Source: JAGOTP01 sp964598725
Lineage (GTDB): Bacteria; Patescibacteriota; Patescibacteriia; 2-12-FULL-60-25
NCBI GenBank assembly: GCA_964598725.1
Contig: CAZRCW010000002.1
Location: 186,001 to 250,000, forward strand
Direction: 5' to 3'
DNA length: 64,000 nucleotides
The first letter of the stretch is position 1. Every line of letters begins with the position of its first letter. The position numbers and the translations under genes were made by a program. Of this stretch, positions 1 to 9,073 are shown in pieces. Below the pieces are notes generated by a model. That model did not search any database, was not told where the DNA came from, and worked only from the letters and a program-made list of their open reading frames with translations.

Positions 1-6
1 TATGAT
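1..6 (+). promoter_or_regulatory. possible -10 box of the tRNA-Val promoter
   Basis: TATGAT lies 17 bases before the first base of tRNA-Val, a fitting distance for a -10 hexamer. The -35 element would be outside the window, so this stays tentative. Confidence 0.4.
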
Positions 7-23
7 CCTGACGTTCAAAACTT

Positions 24-100
24 GCGCGTATAGCTCAGTTGGTTAGAGCGCCACATTGACATTGTGGAGGTCTCTGGTTCGAATCCAGATACGCGCACCA
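24..100 (+). tRNA. tRNA-Val (anticodon GAC)
   Basis: A full cloverleaf can be folded by eye. The acceptor stem is GCGCGTA with TACGCGC, the D arm is GCTC/GAGC, the anticodon stem is CCACA/TGTGG around loop TTGACAT (anticodon GAC), and the T arm is TCTGG/CCAGA with loop TTCGAAT. The discriminator base is A and the 3' CCA is encoded. It reads valine codons GTC/GTT. A strong hairpin follows directly. Confidence 0.97.
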
Positions 101-101
101 T

Positions 102-132
102 GCAAAACACCTGCCTAAAGCAGGTGTTTTGC
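102..132. terminator. hairpin terminator between tRNA-Val and the convergent exporter operon
   Basis: A 13-bp perfect inverted repeat (102-114 with 120-132) has a 5-base loop. The T-run on the plus strand ends tRNA-Val transcription, and the mirrored T-run can serve the minus-strand permease gene that ends at 154. Confidence 0.85.
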
Positions 133-153
133 TATTTGATGCCTCGTCCCCTT

Positions 154-1392
154 TTATTCGTAGCGAAGGGCTTCAATTGGCGATAACATGGCGGCTTTTC
201 GGGCCGGGTAATAGCCGAAGACCAAACCGATGGCTGTCGAAACACCGACCGCGAGCAAGATTCCATTCCCCGGGAAGAAGAAGGACCAGCCCTCCTGGAA
301 CTGGGAGATCAAAACGATCGCCCCGTAGGAGAATACCAACCCGACCACGATCCCGATTAATCCTCCAGCGAAGGTCAAACAGACCGCCTCAATGATGAAT
401 TGACCAAGAATGTCGCCCCGCTTAGCACCGATCGATTTACGGAGACCGATTTCGCGTGTGCGCTCGGTGACGGTCACAAGCATGATGTTCATGATTCCGA
501 TTCCACCAACAACCAAGGAAATGGCTGCGACCGATGCGAGCAAGATCTGAAGCACCTGACCAATTGCGCCGACGCTTCGAACCGCGTCTTCTTGGGACGC
601 AACCTGAAAGTCATCTTTCGAAAGAACACCGGCTGGGTTATCGATGCGATGCGTGTCACGCAACAAGATGCGCGCACGCTCGATGGCATCGCGTACTCCG
701 ACACCCGATACTGGCTTTAAGGACAGAAAGTTCAAATGCGTCCGATTGTACTGCTCAAGTGCCGTCGTAAACGGGATGTACGCCTGATCATCGACGTTAT
801 CGAAGAAACGTGTTCCCCCGCGCTCCATGACTCCAATCACGCGGTAGGAGCGTTTTCCAAGACGGACGGACTGACCAATTGGGTCGATAGAACCGAACAA
901 GCGCTTCGCGATATCTGGACCCAATACCATAACTGTTCGGCGCGAGTTGATGTCATCTGCGTCAAAGAATCGGCCCTTCTCGGCTCGAATCGAATAGACC
1001 GCGAGTTCACCCGGTGAACTTCCACTCACCTGGACCAACGCGTTCACGGAATCAACTGTCAGCAGATCTTGAACAACGACCGACGCAGCAACCGCTTTTA
1101 CCCAAGGAGCACGTTGCATTGCCTGATAGTCATCGATGGTGAGACTTTCTTTGACGTTGTTACTTGGTGGCCCATTCTCTTGGCTATCCCCTTGACCGTT
1201 GGCGACGAAAATCATGTCTGATCCAAACGAGGCGATCTGCGAGAGCAGATAACCCTCCGCCGCTTGGCCAATCGACAACATCAAGATCACCGAAGCGATC
1301 CCGATCACGATACCAAGCATCGTCAACACGGCCCGACCGCGGGTGCGACGGATACTTTCCCGAGCAATCGTAAATAAATCTTGGACGCGCAT
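154..1392 (-). CDS. MacB/FtsX-type ABC transporter permease (second copy)
   Basis: This 412-aa permease has the MacB layout: an N-terminal membrane helix (motif TMLGIVIGIASVI), a large extracellular core domain (about residues 45-260), then an FtsX domain with three helices and the signature GGIGIMNIMLVTVTERTREI. It should work with the ATPase at 2619-3353 and the adaptor at 3377-5254 in export or mechanotransmission. The ATG at 1392 was chosen because it lies 2 bases after the stop of the upstream paralogue and gives the family N-terminus; the frame is open further upstream to a start at 1437, but that would overlap the neighbour. It is clearly a paralogue of the gene at 1394-2614, so the transporter may be a heterodimer. 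Substrate unknown. Confidence 0.92.
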   Translation of the reverse strand: MRVQDLFTIARESIRRTRGRAVLTMLGIVIGIASVILMLSIGQAAEGYLLSQIASFGSDMIFVANGQGDSQENGPPSNNVKESLTIDDYQAMQRAPWVKAVAASVVVQDLLTVDSVNALVQVSGSSPGELAVYSIRAEKGRFFDADDINSRRTVMVLGPDIAKRLFGSIDPIGQSVRLGKRSYRVIGVMERGGTRFFDNVDDQAYIPFTTALEQYNRTHLNFLSLKPVSGVGVRDAIERARILLRDTHRIDNPAGVLSKDDFQVASQEDAVRSVGAIGQVLQILLASVAAISLVVGGIGIMNIMLVTVTERTREIGLRKSIGAKRGDILGQFIIEAVCLTFAGGLIGIVVGLVFSYGAIVLISQFQEGWSFFFPGNGILLAVGVSTAIGLVFGYYPARKAAMLSPIEALRYE

Positions 1393-1393
1393 A

Positions 1394-2614
1394 TTATTCT
1401 TGACGAAGAGCCTCGATCGGGCTGAGTGAAGCGGCACGACGAGCTGGAGCGTAGCCGAAGATGATGCCGATCGCGGTTGATACGATCAGTCCAAGAGCAA
1501 TACCGGTCGTCGATACACTGAAACTCCAACCCGACTGGAAGGACGAGATGATCTTGATCGCGAGCCAGGTTAACCCGATTCCAAGCAGGATGCCGATGAT
1601 GCCCCCGAGGACGGTCAGCATAATCGATTCGACTAAGAACTGGCCCAGAATATCTCCGCGATGTGCTCCAATCGATTTGCGTAAACCGATCTCACGAATA
1701 CGCTCGGTGACCGTCACATACATGATATTCATGATTCCAATCCCACCAACGACCAGTGAGATGGCCGCGATAGAGGCAAGTAAGATCTGCAGAATCATCG
1801 TGATCTGCTGCGTATTCCGAATTGCATCTTCTTGGGTCTGCATGTGGAAGTCATCGTCTTTCGGATCGGCGATATCGTGACGATCGCGCATCAGATCTTC
1901 GGTACGACGAATCGAATCCGTCAGCGCGAGATCGGTCTTCAAGGAAATCCCTTGAACGAATTTACGATTGTAGACATCCATCGCCGATGAAACCGGAACG
2001 TACACCCGCTTATCCAAGTCCTGGAAGGACTTTGTCCCCGCCTCTTCCATGACACCGATAATACGGAACAGCTGCTTGTTCAAACTGATAGTTTTTCCCA
2101 GCGGATTCTCTTGACCGAAGGTATTGCGCGCGACATCGAAACCGAGAACCGCAACCCGCGCATGACTATCAACTTCTCCTTCGGTAAAGAATTGCCCATC
2201 CGCTACCCGTGTCCCATAAATTACCAGCTCATCCGGAGCCGTTCCGGCAACAGATACCGATACATCTTCGCCATTGATGCGTGCAACATCATTCAACGTC
2301 ACACCGGCCACGATCTGCTTAACCCAAGGCGTCCGACGAAGCTCTTGGTAATCTTTTAATGTCAGGGTCTGCTTGACGAACGCGGTCGGTGCCGAGGAGG
2401 CTTCTGGTTCTTTTGGCCCGTTCGCGATCTGTACCAGGTCCGAACCGAAGATCGACACCTGATCGATAATATAACGCTGAGCGGCTTCACCGATCGATAG
2501 CACTAAGATCACCGACAGAATACCGATGACGATGCCGAGCATCGTCAAAATCGAACGACTGCCGGCTCGTCGAATACTCTTCACCGAGCTACTGATCAAA
2601 TCCGTGATGCGCAT
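1394..2614 (-). CDS. MacB/FtsX-type ABC transporter permease (first copy)
   Basis: A 406-aa permease with the MacB architecture: N-terminal helix with TMLGIVIGILSVI, an extracellular MacB core domain, and a C-terminal FtsX domain containing GGIGIMNIMYVTVTERIREI. It lies 4 bases after the ATPase gene and just before its paralogue, in one operon (AbrB regulator, adaptor, ATPase, two permeases). The ATPase domain is on a separate polypeptide, as in MacB-like systems of Gram-positive type, rather than fused as in E. coli MacB. No SD sequence is visible. Substrate unknown. Confidence 0.92.
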   Translation of the reverse strand: MRITDLISSSVKSIRRAGSRSILTMLGIVIGILSVILVLSIGEAAQRYIIDQVSIFGSDLVQIANGPKEPEASSAPTAFVKQTLTLKDYQELRRTPWVKQIVAGVTLNDVARINGEDVSVSVAGTAPDELVIYGTRVADGQFFTEGEVDSHARVAVLGFDVARNTFGQENPLGKTISLNKQLFRIIGVMEEAGTKSFQDLDKRVYVPVSSAMDVYNRKFVQGISLKTDLALTDSIRRTEDLMRDRHDIADPKDDDFHMQTQEDAIRNTQQITMILQILLASIAAISLVVGGIGIMNIMYVTVTERIREIGLRKSIGAHRGDILGQFLVESIMLTVLGGIIGILLGIGLTWLAIKIISSFQSGWSFSVSTTGIALGLIVSTAIGIIFGYAPARRAASLSPIEALRQE

Positions 2615-2618
2615 AATT

Positions 2619-3353
2619 TTATTTGATCAAGACGTCTTCTCCCAGTTTGCGGCGATTCTCGACCTTGCGATCAGACAACAACAAGCCATCCTTCAACGTC
2701 AGAATACGTTCGGCGTATTCCGCTGTGTAGGTTTCATGAGTGACTAAAATAATCGTATGCCCATCCTCCAGATTCAACTTCAGCAGCGTATCCATGACAA
2801 GCTTTCCCGACTTCGAATCGAGGTTTCCGGTCGGCTCATCCGCAAAGATCACAGCTGGATTACGCACCAATGCACGCGCGATCGCGACACGCTGACGCTC
2901 ACCACCAGACAATTGGTTCGAGAGGTTATCCATCCGATGAGTGAGGCTGACAGCCGCAATCGCTTTCTTCGCGAGCTCAGTACGGTCCTTCATCGGAACG
3001 TCGGAATACAGGAGCGGTAACATCACATTCTCCAAGACCGATGTTTTTGGCAGCAAGTTGAAGGCTTGAAAGATGAAGCCAATCTTTTCACCGCGGAAGG
3101 TAGCCAGCTGATCTTCGTTTAAGTCGCGGACATTTTTCCCATCGAAGAAGAACTCACCGCTGGTCGCCGTATCGAGCAACCCTAAAATCTGCATCATCGT
3201 CGACTTTCCGGAGCCAGATGGGCCCATGATGGCCACGAACTGACCACGCGGTACGGTAAACGAAACGCCATGCAAAACCGGCGTCACTATTTCTTCATTT
3301 TTATACTCTTTCTTCAAATCCTTGATTTCGATGACCGCTTCAGATTGTTTCAT
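2619..3353 (-). CDS. ABC transporter ATP-binding protein, MacB/LolD family
   Basis: This 244-aa nucleotide-binding subunit powers the two permeases downstream. Visible motifs are Walker A GPSGSGKST (about residues 44-52), the Q-loop in FIFQAFNLLP, the ABC signature LSGGERQR, Walker B VIFADEPTGNLDS and the switch histidine in LVTHE. The length is normal for the LolD/MacB group. It sits 23 bases after the adaptor gene. The membership in the MacB/LolD subgroup rests on the linked permeases and on the TGNLDS sequence typical of that group. Confidence 0.95.
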   Translation of the reverse strand: MKQSEAVIEIKDLKKEYKNEEIVTPVLHGVSFTVPRGQFVAIMGPSGSGKSTMMQILGLLDTATSGEFFFDGKNVRDLNEDQLATFRGEKIGFIFQAFNLLPKTSVLENVMLPLLYSDVPMKDRTELAKKAIAAVSLTHRMDNLSNQLSGGERQRVAIARALVRNPAVIFADEPTGNLDSKSGKLVMDTLLKLNLEDGHTIILVTHETYTAEYAERILTLKDGLLLSDRKVENRRKLGEDVLIK

Positions 3354-3376
3354 AGGAGGTGCTCGAAAGCCGAGGG

Positions 3377-5254
3377 TTATTTGGCGGCTGCTTCTTTCTG
3401 ACGTGTTGCGTACTCATCCGCGGTCAGCTCACCGACGATCACCTGTTCCCCTTCGTTTACCCCTGACACGACTTCGACACGAGCCTCATCGGCGCGTAAG
3501 CCTGTCTCAACTGAACGATCTTGAGGGGCGCCATTTACCAACACCTGAACCATAGGCTTCCCATCCACCTGGCGCAGTGCGCGTGATGGAATCGACAAAG
3601 TCGACGAAGCACGTTCGGCGGTCAAAATAGTTACGTCAGCCGTCATACCTGGTTTCACATCTTTGCCCTGCGTATCGATTCCAACGATCGCTTTGTAATA
3701 AACAGCGTCCTGGACTTTTGTCTGATCTGGATACTCTGCCGTTACGCTCCCCTTAAAAGGCTGTGTGTCACCGAAGGCGTCCAAGACGATCGTCGCCTGC
3801 TGATCAACACTGACTTTGGCAATATCAGACTCCGGAATCAACGCCTCGATGGTGTATTTTGCTTCCGCAATCATACCGATCATACGCGCACCGGACATGG
3901 CCTGCTCTCCGATCTTCGGAATAACTTCTGCGATCACGCCATCAACTGGCGCGATAATACGCGTATCATTCAGACGTTCGGTCGCTTGCGTATAGGCAGT
4001 CTGTGCATCTTGCACCTGCGCGCGCAAACCGGCTAAGTCGACACTGCGTGGTGGCGCTTTACGTTGATCAAGACTTGCCTGAGCCGATGCCACGGCAGCC
4101 GTCTGAATCTGAACCGCCGATTCTGCCGCCCGAACTTTGCTCGAACGATTGCTATCTGCGATGCGCAAATTTGTTTTGGCGGTTTCAAGCGCATTGCGTA
4201 ATTGATCAATGTTCGTTGTACGACCTAGTTCATTGTTGGTCGCCAACTGAAGCGCAGACGTCAGGGTCGTGAGCTGTGCGCTGACTGAGCTGCGATCAGC
4301 ATCAATCGTCGCCTTCTTGGCCGCAATCTCAGACGAAGAGAAGTCGGCAGAAGCCGGGGTAGCCGCTAACGCACGCTGCACATAATCCAAATAGGTTTGT
4401 GTCTTCTGGAGTGCATCTTTGACCGATTCCGCCGCTTGGCGGATCTGATCGTTGGTGGCCGTTACTGGCAAAACCCGGGCAGCCAATGAGGCTGCATCGC
4501 GTGCTGACTTGGCTGTCACATACTGCGACTTGGCGTTTTGCACCGACACGGAATCACTCGCGCCGAGCGTTCGGCTATAGCGGTAGCTCTCGGATTGGTT
4601 ATCTACTCCGATAATAGCATCTCCATCAGCCAGACCCGTCTGAACTGGGCCGAGCGCACCCTGAAGCGAGTTACGCAGCGAGGCATAGCCGTTCGCTACC
4701 GTTTGATCGTTGCTGTTCAACGCGTTATCCAAATTCTTCTGGGCCGTATCAACCGAAATGGTTGCTACGTTGAATTCATCCTGCACGGATACTTTGACCG
4801 ATTCAAGATCACTCTTGGCTTTATCGGCATTCGCTTTCGCCTGATCAAGCGCCGCTTGAGCAATACGGATTGTTTCGGCCGTCTCCCCTGCTTCACGGGC
4901 GCGCAAGTTTGCGAGTGCTAATGACACGGTCGACGCGGCGCGACGAACGTTCAAATCGGCATCCGTTGAATCGACCGTCGCGAGAATGTCGCCCTTCTTC
5001 ACACGAGCACCAACGACGGCGGTTAAGCCCGTGACTTTACCACCGTTTTTAAACGACAAATCGATACGCGCCTGAGGCACCACCTGACCGGTCGCTTCAA
5101 CCGTCTGCTGTAGAGCACCGCGCGTTACCGGCTGCGTATCGTAGAATGGACCTTTTGGAGCCTTACTCTTTCCATACGCAAAACCGCCGATCGCCAACAC
5201 AATAACGATAATCGCCCAGGTACGCTTCTTTCTCAACACGGATGGGAATGTCAT
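3377..5254 (-). CDS. HlyD/MacA-type membrane fusion (adaptor) protein, long form
   Basis: A 625-aa protein with one N-terminal membrane anchor (AIIVIVLAIGGFAYG), a split biotinyl-lipoyl-like domain (TGQVVPQARIDLSF ... IIAPVDGVIAEV), a long helical region in between rich in Ala, Gln and Lys (about residues 90-420, predicted coiled coil), then a beta-barrel and a C-terminal membrane-proximal domain. It is the adaptor of the exporter. The internal helical part is much longer than in E. coli MacA (371 aa). The start at 5254 avoids overlap with the regulator; an in-frame start 33 bases upstream exists. There is no TolC-like partner nearby, as expected for a one-membrane cell. Confidence 0.88.
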   Translation of the reverse strand: MTFPSVLRKKRTWAIIVIVLAIGGFAYGKSKAPKGPFYDTQPVTRGALQQTVEATGQVVPQARIDLSFKNGGKVTGLTAVVGARVKKGDILATVDSTDADLNVRRAASTVSLALANLRAREAGETAETIRIAQAALDQAKANADKAKSDLESVKVSVQDEFNVATISVDTAQKNLDNALNSNDQTVANGYASLRNSLQGALGPVQTGLADGDAIIGVDNQSESYRYSRTLGASDSVSVQNAKSQYVTAKSARDAASLAARVLPVTATNDQIRQAAESVKDALQKTQTYLDYVQRALAATPASADFSSSEIAAKKATIDADRSSVSAQLTTLTSALQLATNNELGRTTNIDQLRNALETAKTNLRIADSNRSSKVRAAESAVQIQTAAVASAQASLDQRKAPPRSVDLAGLRAQVQDAQTAYTQATERLNDTRIIAPVDGVIAEVIPKIGEQAMSGARMIGMIAEAKYTIEALIPESDIAKVSVDQQATIVLDAFGDTQPFKGSVTAEYPDQTKVQDAVYYKAIVGIDTQGKDVKPGMTADVTILTAERASSTLSIPSRALRQVDGKPMVQVLVNGAPQDRSVETGLRADEARVEVVSGVNEGEQVIVGELTADEYATRQKEAAAK

Positions 5255-5276
5255 AAAATAGAGGGAGGAAAAATTC

Positions 5277-5543
5277 TTAAGAACCAAGGGTATCGGTCAA
5301 TTGACGAGACATGGTATCGAGCATGGACTGCATCTTCTCGAGCGGGAAAATGATGATTGGTCCATTCGGCTGATTCATCACGAGCAAGCGCGTGCCAGAT
5401 TTCATCTTGAGTCGTTCGCGGATATCTTTGGGGATGACCAGCTGTCCGCGTTCACCGAGAACCGTCGCACCCATCAAATGCCCATCATCGGCGGCGCCGG
5501 CTTTCACCGACTTCTTCTTGGGGGAAAGTTTAGAGATTTTCAT
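5277..5543 (-). CDS. AbrB/MazE/SpoVT-fold DNA-binding regulator
   Basis: An 88-aa protein with one SpoVT/AbrB swapped-hairpin domain in its middle (GERGQLVIPKDIRERL, then LVMNQPNGPIIIFP). Such proteins bind DNA as dimers. It is the first gene of the exporter operon, directly behind a near-consensus promoter, so it probably regulates its own operon. The N-terminal Lys-rich stretch (KLSPKKKSVK) may add DNA contacts. An antitoxin role is less likely because no toxin gene is adjacent. Confidence 0.85.
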   Translation of the reverse strand: MKISKLSPKKKSVKAGAADDGHLMGATVLGERGQLVIPKDIRERLKMKSGTRLLVMNQPNGPIIIFPLEKMQSMLDTMSRQLTDTLGS

Positions 5544-5563
5544 GGAATGGGTAATAAGTATGA

Positions 5564-5592
5564 ATAGTATGAAAAAAATGATTTTTTGTCAA
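5564..5592 (-). promoter_or_regulatory. sigma70-type promoter of the AbrB-MacAB-like operon
   Basis: On the minus strand TTGACA (5587-5592) and TACTAT (5564-5569) are separated by exactly 17 bases, 20 bases before the ATG at 5543. The spacer and surroundings are very AT-rich, and a tandem copy of the box (TACTATTCATACTTATT) follows, which may be an operator for the encoded AbrB-like protein. Confidence 0.75.
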
Positions 5593-5632
5593 TAAACTCG
5601 ACAACCAAGCCAATTTTTGATGAAATCTGCCT

Positions 5633-6652
5633 ATGCATACGCGCGACTTCGATTATGAGCTTCCTGCCGATCACATCGCTCAACGACCGCTTGAGAACCG
5701 TTTAGATGCCAAACTTCTTTATTTACCACGGCAAACGGGAGCACTGAAAGATCTGCATATCCGAGACATCCCTTCGCTATTCAACGCGGGTGATCTACTT
5801 GTATTCAATAACAGCAAAGTCTTTCGCGCCCGTCTTCAAGCTACCCGGGTTGGTGGTACGGCACCATTTGAAGTTTTCCTCCTCAGACCAGAAGAAGGAA
5901 CTTGGCTCGCTCTGATCAAGAATTCCCGTCGTTTGAACGTAGGTGATGTTATCACTCTCCCGGAAGAAACAGCTGCTAAAATCGTGGCGAAAGAAGAAGA
6001 TGGCGTCATTCGCCTAGCGTTCGATCTTTCGATCAGTGATGTCTTCGCCTTGTGTGACCGGGCAGGCGAAATCCCCACCCCACCCTACGTTGAAGGGAAG
6101 ATTGAAGATCCAAAAGACTACCAAACGGTCTATGCCGAACATGTGGGCTCGGTCGCTGCACCGACCGCCGGTTTTCATTTCACCGAAGGACTTCTCGCCC
6201 AGCTAAAAACGCAGGGCGTAAATTTTGCGTACGTGACACTACACGTTGGGCTCGGTACCTTCCGACCGATGCAAGACGGCGTGGTAGAAGACCACGTCAT
6301 GCATACGGAATGGGTCTCCGTTCCGACCGAAACCGTTGAGGCGGTCCAACGTACGAGACAAGCGGGTGGACGGGTGATCGCTGTCGGGACAACGACTACA
6401 CGCTCACTCGAAAGCGCTTCACACACCGGAACGCTCGCCCCATTCGAAGGGATGACACAGTTGTTCATTCGTCCTGGCTACACATTTAAAGCGATCGACG
6501 GGCTCGTTACGAACTTTCATCTTCCAAAATCAACGCTTGTGGTTTTGGTAAGCGCACTCGCTGGGCGTGAACGAGTTATGGAAGCCTATCAACACGCTAT
6601 TCAAGAACACTATCGCTTTTATTCGTTCGGCGATGCGATGATTATTATTTAG
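5633..6652 (+). CDS. queA: S-adenosylmethionine:tRNA ribosyltransferase-isomerase
   Basis: A 339-aa protein of normal QueA length. It transfers and isomerises the ribosyl part of SAM onto 7-aminomethyl-7-deazaguanine in tRNA to form epoxyqueuosine. Diagnostic stretches are FDYELPADHIAQRP at the N-terminus, LLVFNNSKVFRARL, VGSVAAPTAGFHFT, HVGLGTFRP and TNFHLPKSTLVVLVSA. It starts 41 bases downstream of, and divergent from, the exporter promoter. No SD is visible. No other queuosine gene is in the window. Confidence 0.97.
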   Translation: MHTRDFDYELPADHIAQRPLENRLDAKLLYLPRQTGALKDLHIRDIPSLFNAGDLLVFNNSKVFRARLQATRVGGTAPFEVFLLRPEEGTWLALIKNSRRLNVGDVITLPEETAAKIVAKEEDGVIRLAFDLSISDVFALCDRAGEIPTPPYVEGKIEDPKDYQTVYAEHVGSVAAPTAGFHFTEGLLAQLKTQGVNFAYVTLHVGLGTFRPMQDGVVEDHVMHTEWVSVPTETVEAVQRTRQAGGRVIAVGTTTTRSLESASHTGTLAPFEGMTQLFIRPGYTFKAIDGLVTNFHLPKSTLVVLVSALAGRERVMEAYQHAIQEHYRFYSFGDAMIII

Positions 6653-6684
6653 TCTTCGTTCTGAATTCGTGTTAAAACATTCCC

Positions 6685-7500
6685 ATGAAACGTTTTTCCT
6701 CAAGACCGCAGCGCCGCGGAACCGGTCGAGCACCGGCGGCCAAAACCAGCTGGAATCAGGTCGCGAATTGGTATTCCGATCACCTGTCGACGGGTGGAAC
6801 CTACCAGGAAACCGTGATCTTTCCGGGGGCGCTACGGCTGCTCGATCCCCAACCAGGAAAACGCTATTTGGATATCGCCTGTGGAGAAGGCTCTTTTCTA
6901 CGCTTGGTACGTTCAGAACTGCCTCAGACCGAGCTGTACGGCGTTGATGCCGCCCCGGATTTGATCGCCCACGCCGAATCAAAAAGTCGCGCCGATAGAA
7001 AACTCCATCTGCATGTTGCGGACGCGCAACACTTTTCTCGCGTAATCGCGCCAAAGAGTATCGAGGGCGCGACGTGTTTGATGGCTATTCAAAATATTGA
7101 ACTGGTCGATCGTGTTTTTAAAGAAGCGGCCCTGACGCTTGTCTCACAGGCACCGTTCGTGATCGTCATGAATCATCCGTGTTTCCGCGCGCCGCAGCAA
7201 AGCGGCTGGGGCTGGGACGAAGCACGTAAACTTCAATATCGCCGGATGGATCGCTACCTGAGCCCGTACGCACAGCCGATCATCGCCCACCCAGGCGCAG
7301 CGCCCTCGGTCAAAACCATCTCCTATCATCGCCCGCTTTCAACCTACGTTCAAGCATTGAACGCGGCCGGTTTTGTCGTGGACGCGATCGAAGAATGGAT
7401 CTCCGACAAAAAGAGTGATTCTGGTCCAAAAGCAAAAGCAGAAAATGTTGCTCGGAACGAGTTCCCCCTCTTCCTCGCGATTCGCGCTCGTAGAAAATAA
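6685..7500 (+). CDS. class I SAM-dependent methyltransferase
   Basis: A 271-aa protein with a Methyltransf_11/25-like Rossmann fold. Motif I is YLDIACGEGSFLRL (about residues 71-84), an acidic residue ends strand 2 (YGVDAAP), and a later motif reads MAIQNIELVD. The C-terminal half contains FVIVMNHPCFRAP. An N-terminal basic, Ser/Arg-rich stretch precedes the domain. Close homologues of this layout are common in Patescibacteria, but the substrate is unknown. It is probably cotranscribed with queA (32-base gap) and converges on mltG, its stop lying next to that of mltG. Confidence 0.85.
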   Translation: MKRFSSRPQRRGTGRAPAAKTSWNQVANWYSDHLSTGGTYQETVIFPGALRLLDPQPGKRYLDIACGEGSFLRLVRSELPQTELYGVDAAPDLIAHAESKSRADRKLHLHVADAQHFSRVIAPKSIEGATCLMAIQNIELVDRVFKEAALTLVSQAPFVIVMNHPCFRAPQQSGWGWDEARKLQYRRMDRYLSPYAQPIIAHPGAAPSVKTISYHRPLSTYVQALNAAGFVVDAIEEWISDKKSDSGPKAKAENVARNEFPLFLAIRARRK

Positions 7501-7501
7501 T

Positions 7502-8527
7502 TTAATATCCAGCTTTTCGACGGTTGGCGATGTGCTCCTCAAGTGTTCGTCCGTAATAAATCTTTCCTGCGTCATCAGTAAGGAAGTACAGATAGGTCGA
7601 TGGCGTCGGATCAAGCACAGCTTTAATCGATCCTTCACTTGGATTTGAAATCGGGCCAGGGGGCAAACCTTTATGCTTGTACGTGTTGTATTCGTTCTCA
7701 ATCGCCAGATCTTCCGCCGTAGAGCGTGAACGACCGGATTTTGTAATATAATTCACCGTCGCATCACTCTGCAATGGAATACCTTGATTCAAACGACGTA
7801 AGAAAATACCCGCAACAACCTTTCGATCTTCAGGCTTGGAAACTTCTTTTTCAACGACCGAGGCGAGTGTAATCACTTCATCCAACGTTTTGAGCGGAGC
7901 GCTCTTTTCCGTCACCTGTTCCGAAGCGATGCGTTGACCGAATTCTTCCAATTGCTTTGTCACGAGACTAGTTGGGAGCTGCCCGTGCCATACACGGTAG
8001 GTATCTGGAAAAAGATAGCCTTCAAGGCTTCGTTCAAGTGGCAGCGTTTTCAAGAAAGCGAACTTCTCGCGCAAAGACGAATCAAACGGCGAAGCATCAC
8101 CCGACTCCCCCATGACCCGTTTTAGATCGTCCTCTTTGATGCCTTGTTCATCACGAAGCATCTGTTGGATATCGGCCACGGACCAGCCTTCGATGACTTT
8201 CACCTGGACTTCATCGCTTTGCGGACCGGTTTGAAGTACGGCGGCAATCTCCGAAAAGCGTTGCCCAGGTTGGATGCTATACGAACCTGCTTTCGGACGA
8301 CGGGCGGCGGAATCGACGTACGAATACAAACGGTACCAAGTGGCGTTTGAGATCACCCCTTCTTTTTCAAGCTGAGTTGCCACCGCTTTTCCCGTCACGC
8401 CGTTCTCAAGAACAAAGCGCTTCGGCGCCCCTACCGCCGGCGAACCGATCCAACCTAAAAACAAGAACCGACCCAAAAAGACGAGGGCCCCGAGGACGAT
8501 CACACCCAAAATCAGTTTTTTAGCCAT
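7502..8527 (-). CDS. mltG: endolytic murein transglycosylase MltG (YceG-like)
   Basis: A 341-aa protein with an N-terminal membrane helix (LILGVIVLGALVFLGRFLFL), a LysM-like segment and the YceG catalytic domain. The catalytic Glu lies in ITLASVVEKEVSKPEDR; further family motifs are LEGYLFPDTYRV and GLPPGPISNPSEGSIKA. It cleaves nascent glycan strands and ends their growth at the membrane. The ATG at 8527 overlaps the stop of the PAP2 gene upstream, suggesting translational coupling. An in-frame start at 8569 would add 14 residues but overlap the neighbour further. Confidence 0.95.
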   Translation of the reverse strand: MAKKLILGVIVLGALVFLGRFLFLGWIGSPAVGAPKRFVLENGVTGKAVATQLEKEGVISNATWYRLYSYVDSAARRPKAGSYSIQPGQRFSEIAAVLQTGPQSDEVQVKVIEGWSVADIQQMLRDEQGIKEDDLKRVMGESGDASPFDSSLREKFAFLKTLPLERSLEGYLFPDTYRVWHGQLPTSLVTKQLEEFGQRIASEQVTEKSAPLKTLDEVITLASVVEKEVSKPEDRKVVAGIFLRRLNQGIPLQSDATVNYITKSGRSRSTAEDLAIENEYNTYKHKGLPPGPISNPSEGSIKAVLDPTPSTYLYFLTDDAGKIYYGRTLEEHIANRRKAGY

Positions 8528-9068
8528 GAATGTGTTCACGATAGACCGCCGTGCGACGGACAGCTGCATGAAGTAAACGGACGATCACGACCGCTATGAA
8601 GCCTACGAACGCACCAGCTAGAACATCTGTCGGATAATGGACCCCGACCGCGACCCGACCGAATGCGACACCCACCGCCAAGAGCAATGGAATCGCACCC
8701 GCTTTCGGATTCGCCCAGAATAAGGCAAATGCCATCGCGAAAGCGGCCGAAGCATGAGCGGAAGGCAGGGAGTGTAGCGATAAAGGGGCTGGAACTAGTC
8801 GAAGTACATTGGACTCGGCAACGTAGGGCCGTAAACGTCCAATAAAACGGCTCAACATCAAAGCCGCATACAAAGCCATCAACATCGCAATCCCCGCTTC
8901 TCGGGCCGCATGTTTTACTTTGGCGCGCCGATCCATTATTCCAACCACGAGAATCCAAGCGGCTTCAATGAAAATTAGCCAACGCGCACAGGCGATCGAT
9001 AAAAAAATGCCTGGACGAGAATCAAGGAGCGTTTGCAGGGAGTGTATAAAAGCACCCTCGGAAGACAT
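8520..9068 (-). CDS. PAP2-family membrane phosphatase, probable undecaprenyl-diphosphatase
   Basis: A 182-aa protein with about five membrane helices. The three PAP2 signatures are visible: RFIGRLRP (motif 1), SLPSAHAS (motif 2) and GRVAVGVHYPTDVLAG (motif 3, with His and Asp). BcrC-like members recycle the lipid carrier undecaprenyl diphosphate. Its place next to mltG fits a cell-wall role, but other lipid phosphate substrates are possible. Confidence 0.88.
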   Translation of the reverse strand: MSSEGAFIHSLQTLLDSRPGIFLSIACARWLIFIEAAWILVVGIMDRRAKVKHAAREAGIAMLMALYAALMLSRFIGRLRPYVAESNVLRLVPAPLSLHSLPSAHASAAFAMAFALFWANPKAGAIPLLLAVGVAFGRVAVGVHYPTDVLAGAFVGFIAVVIVRLLHAAVRRTAVYREHIHG

Positions 9069-9073
9069 AGCCT

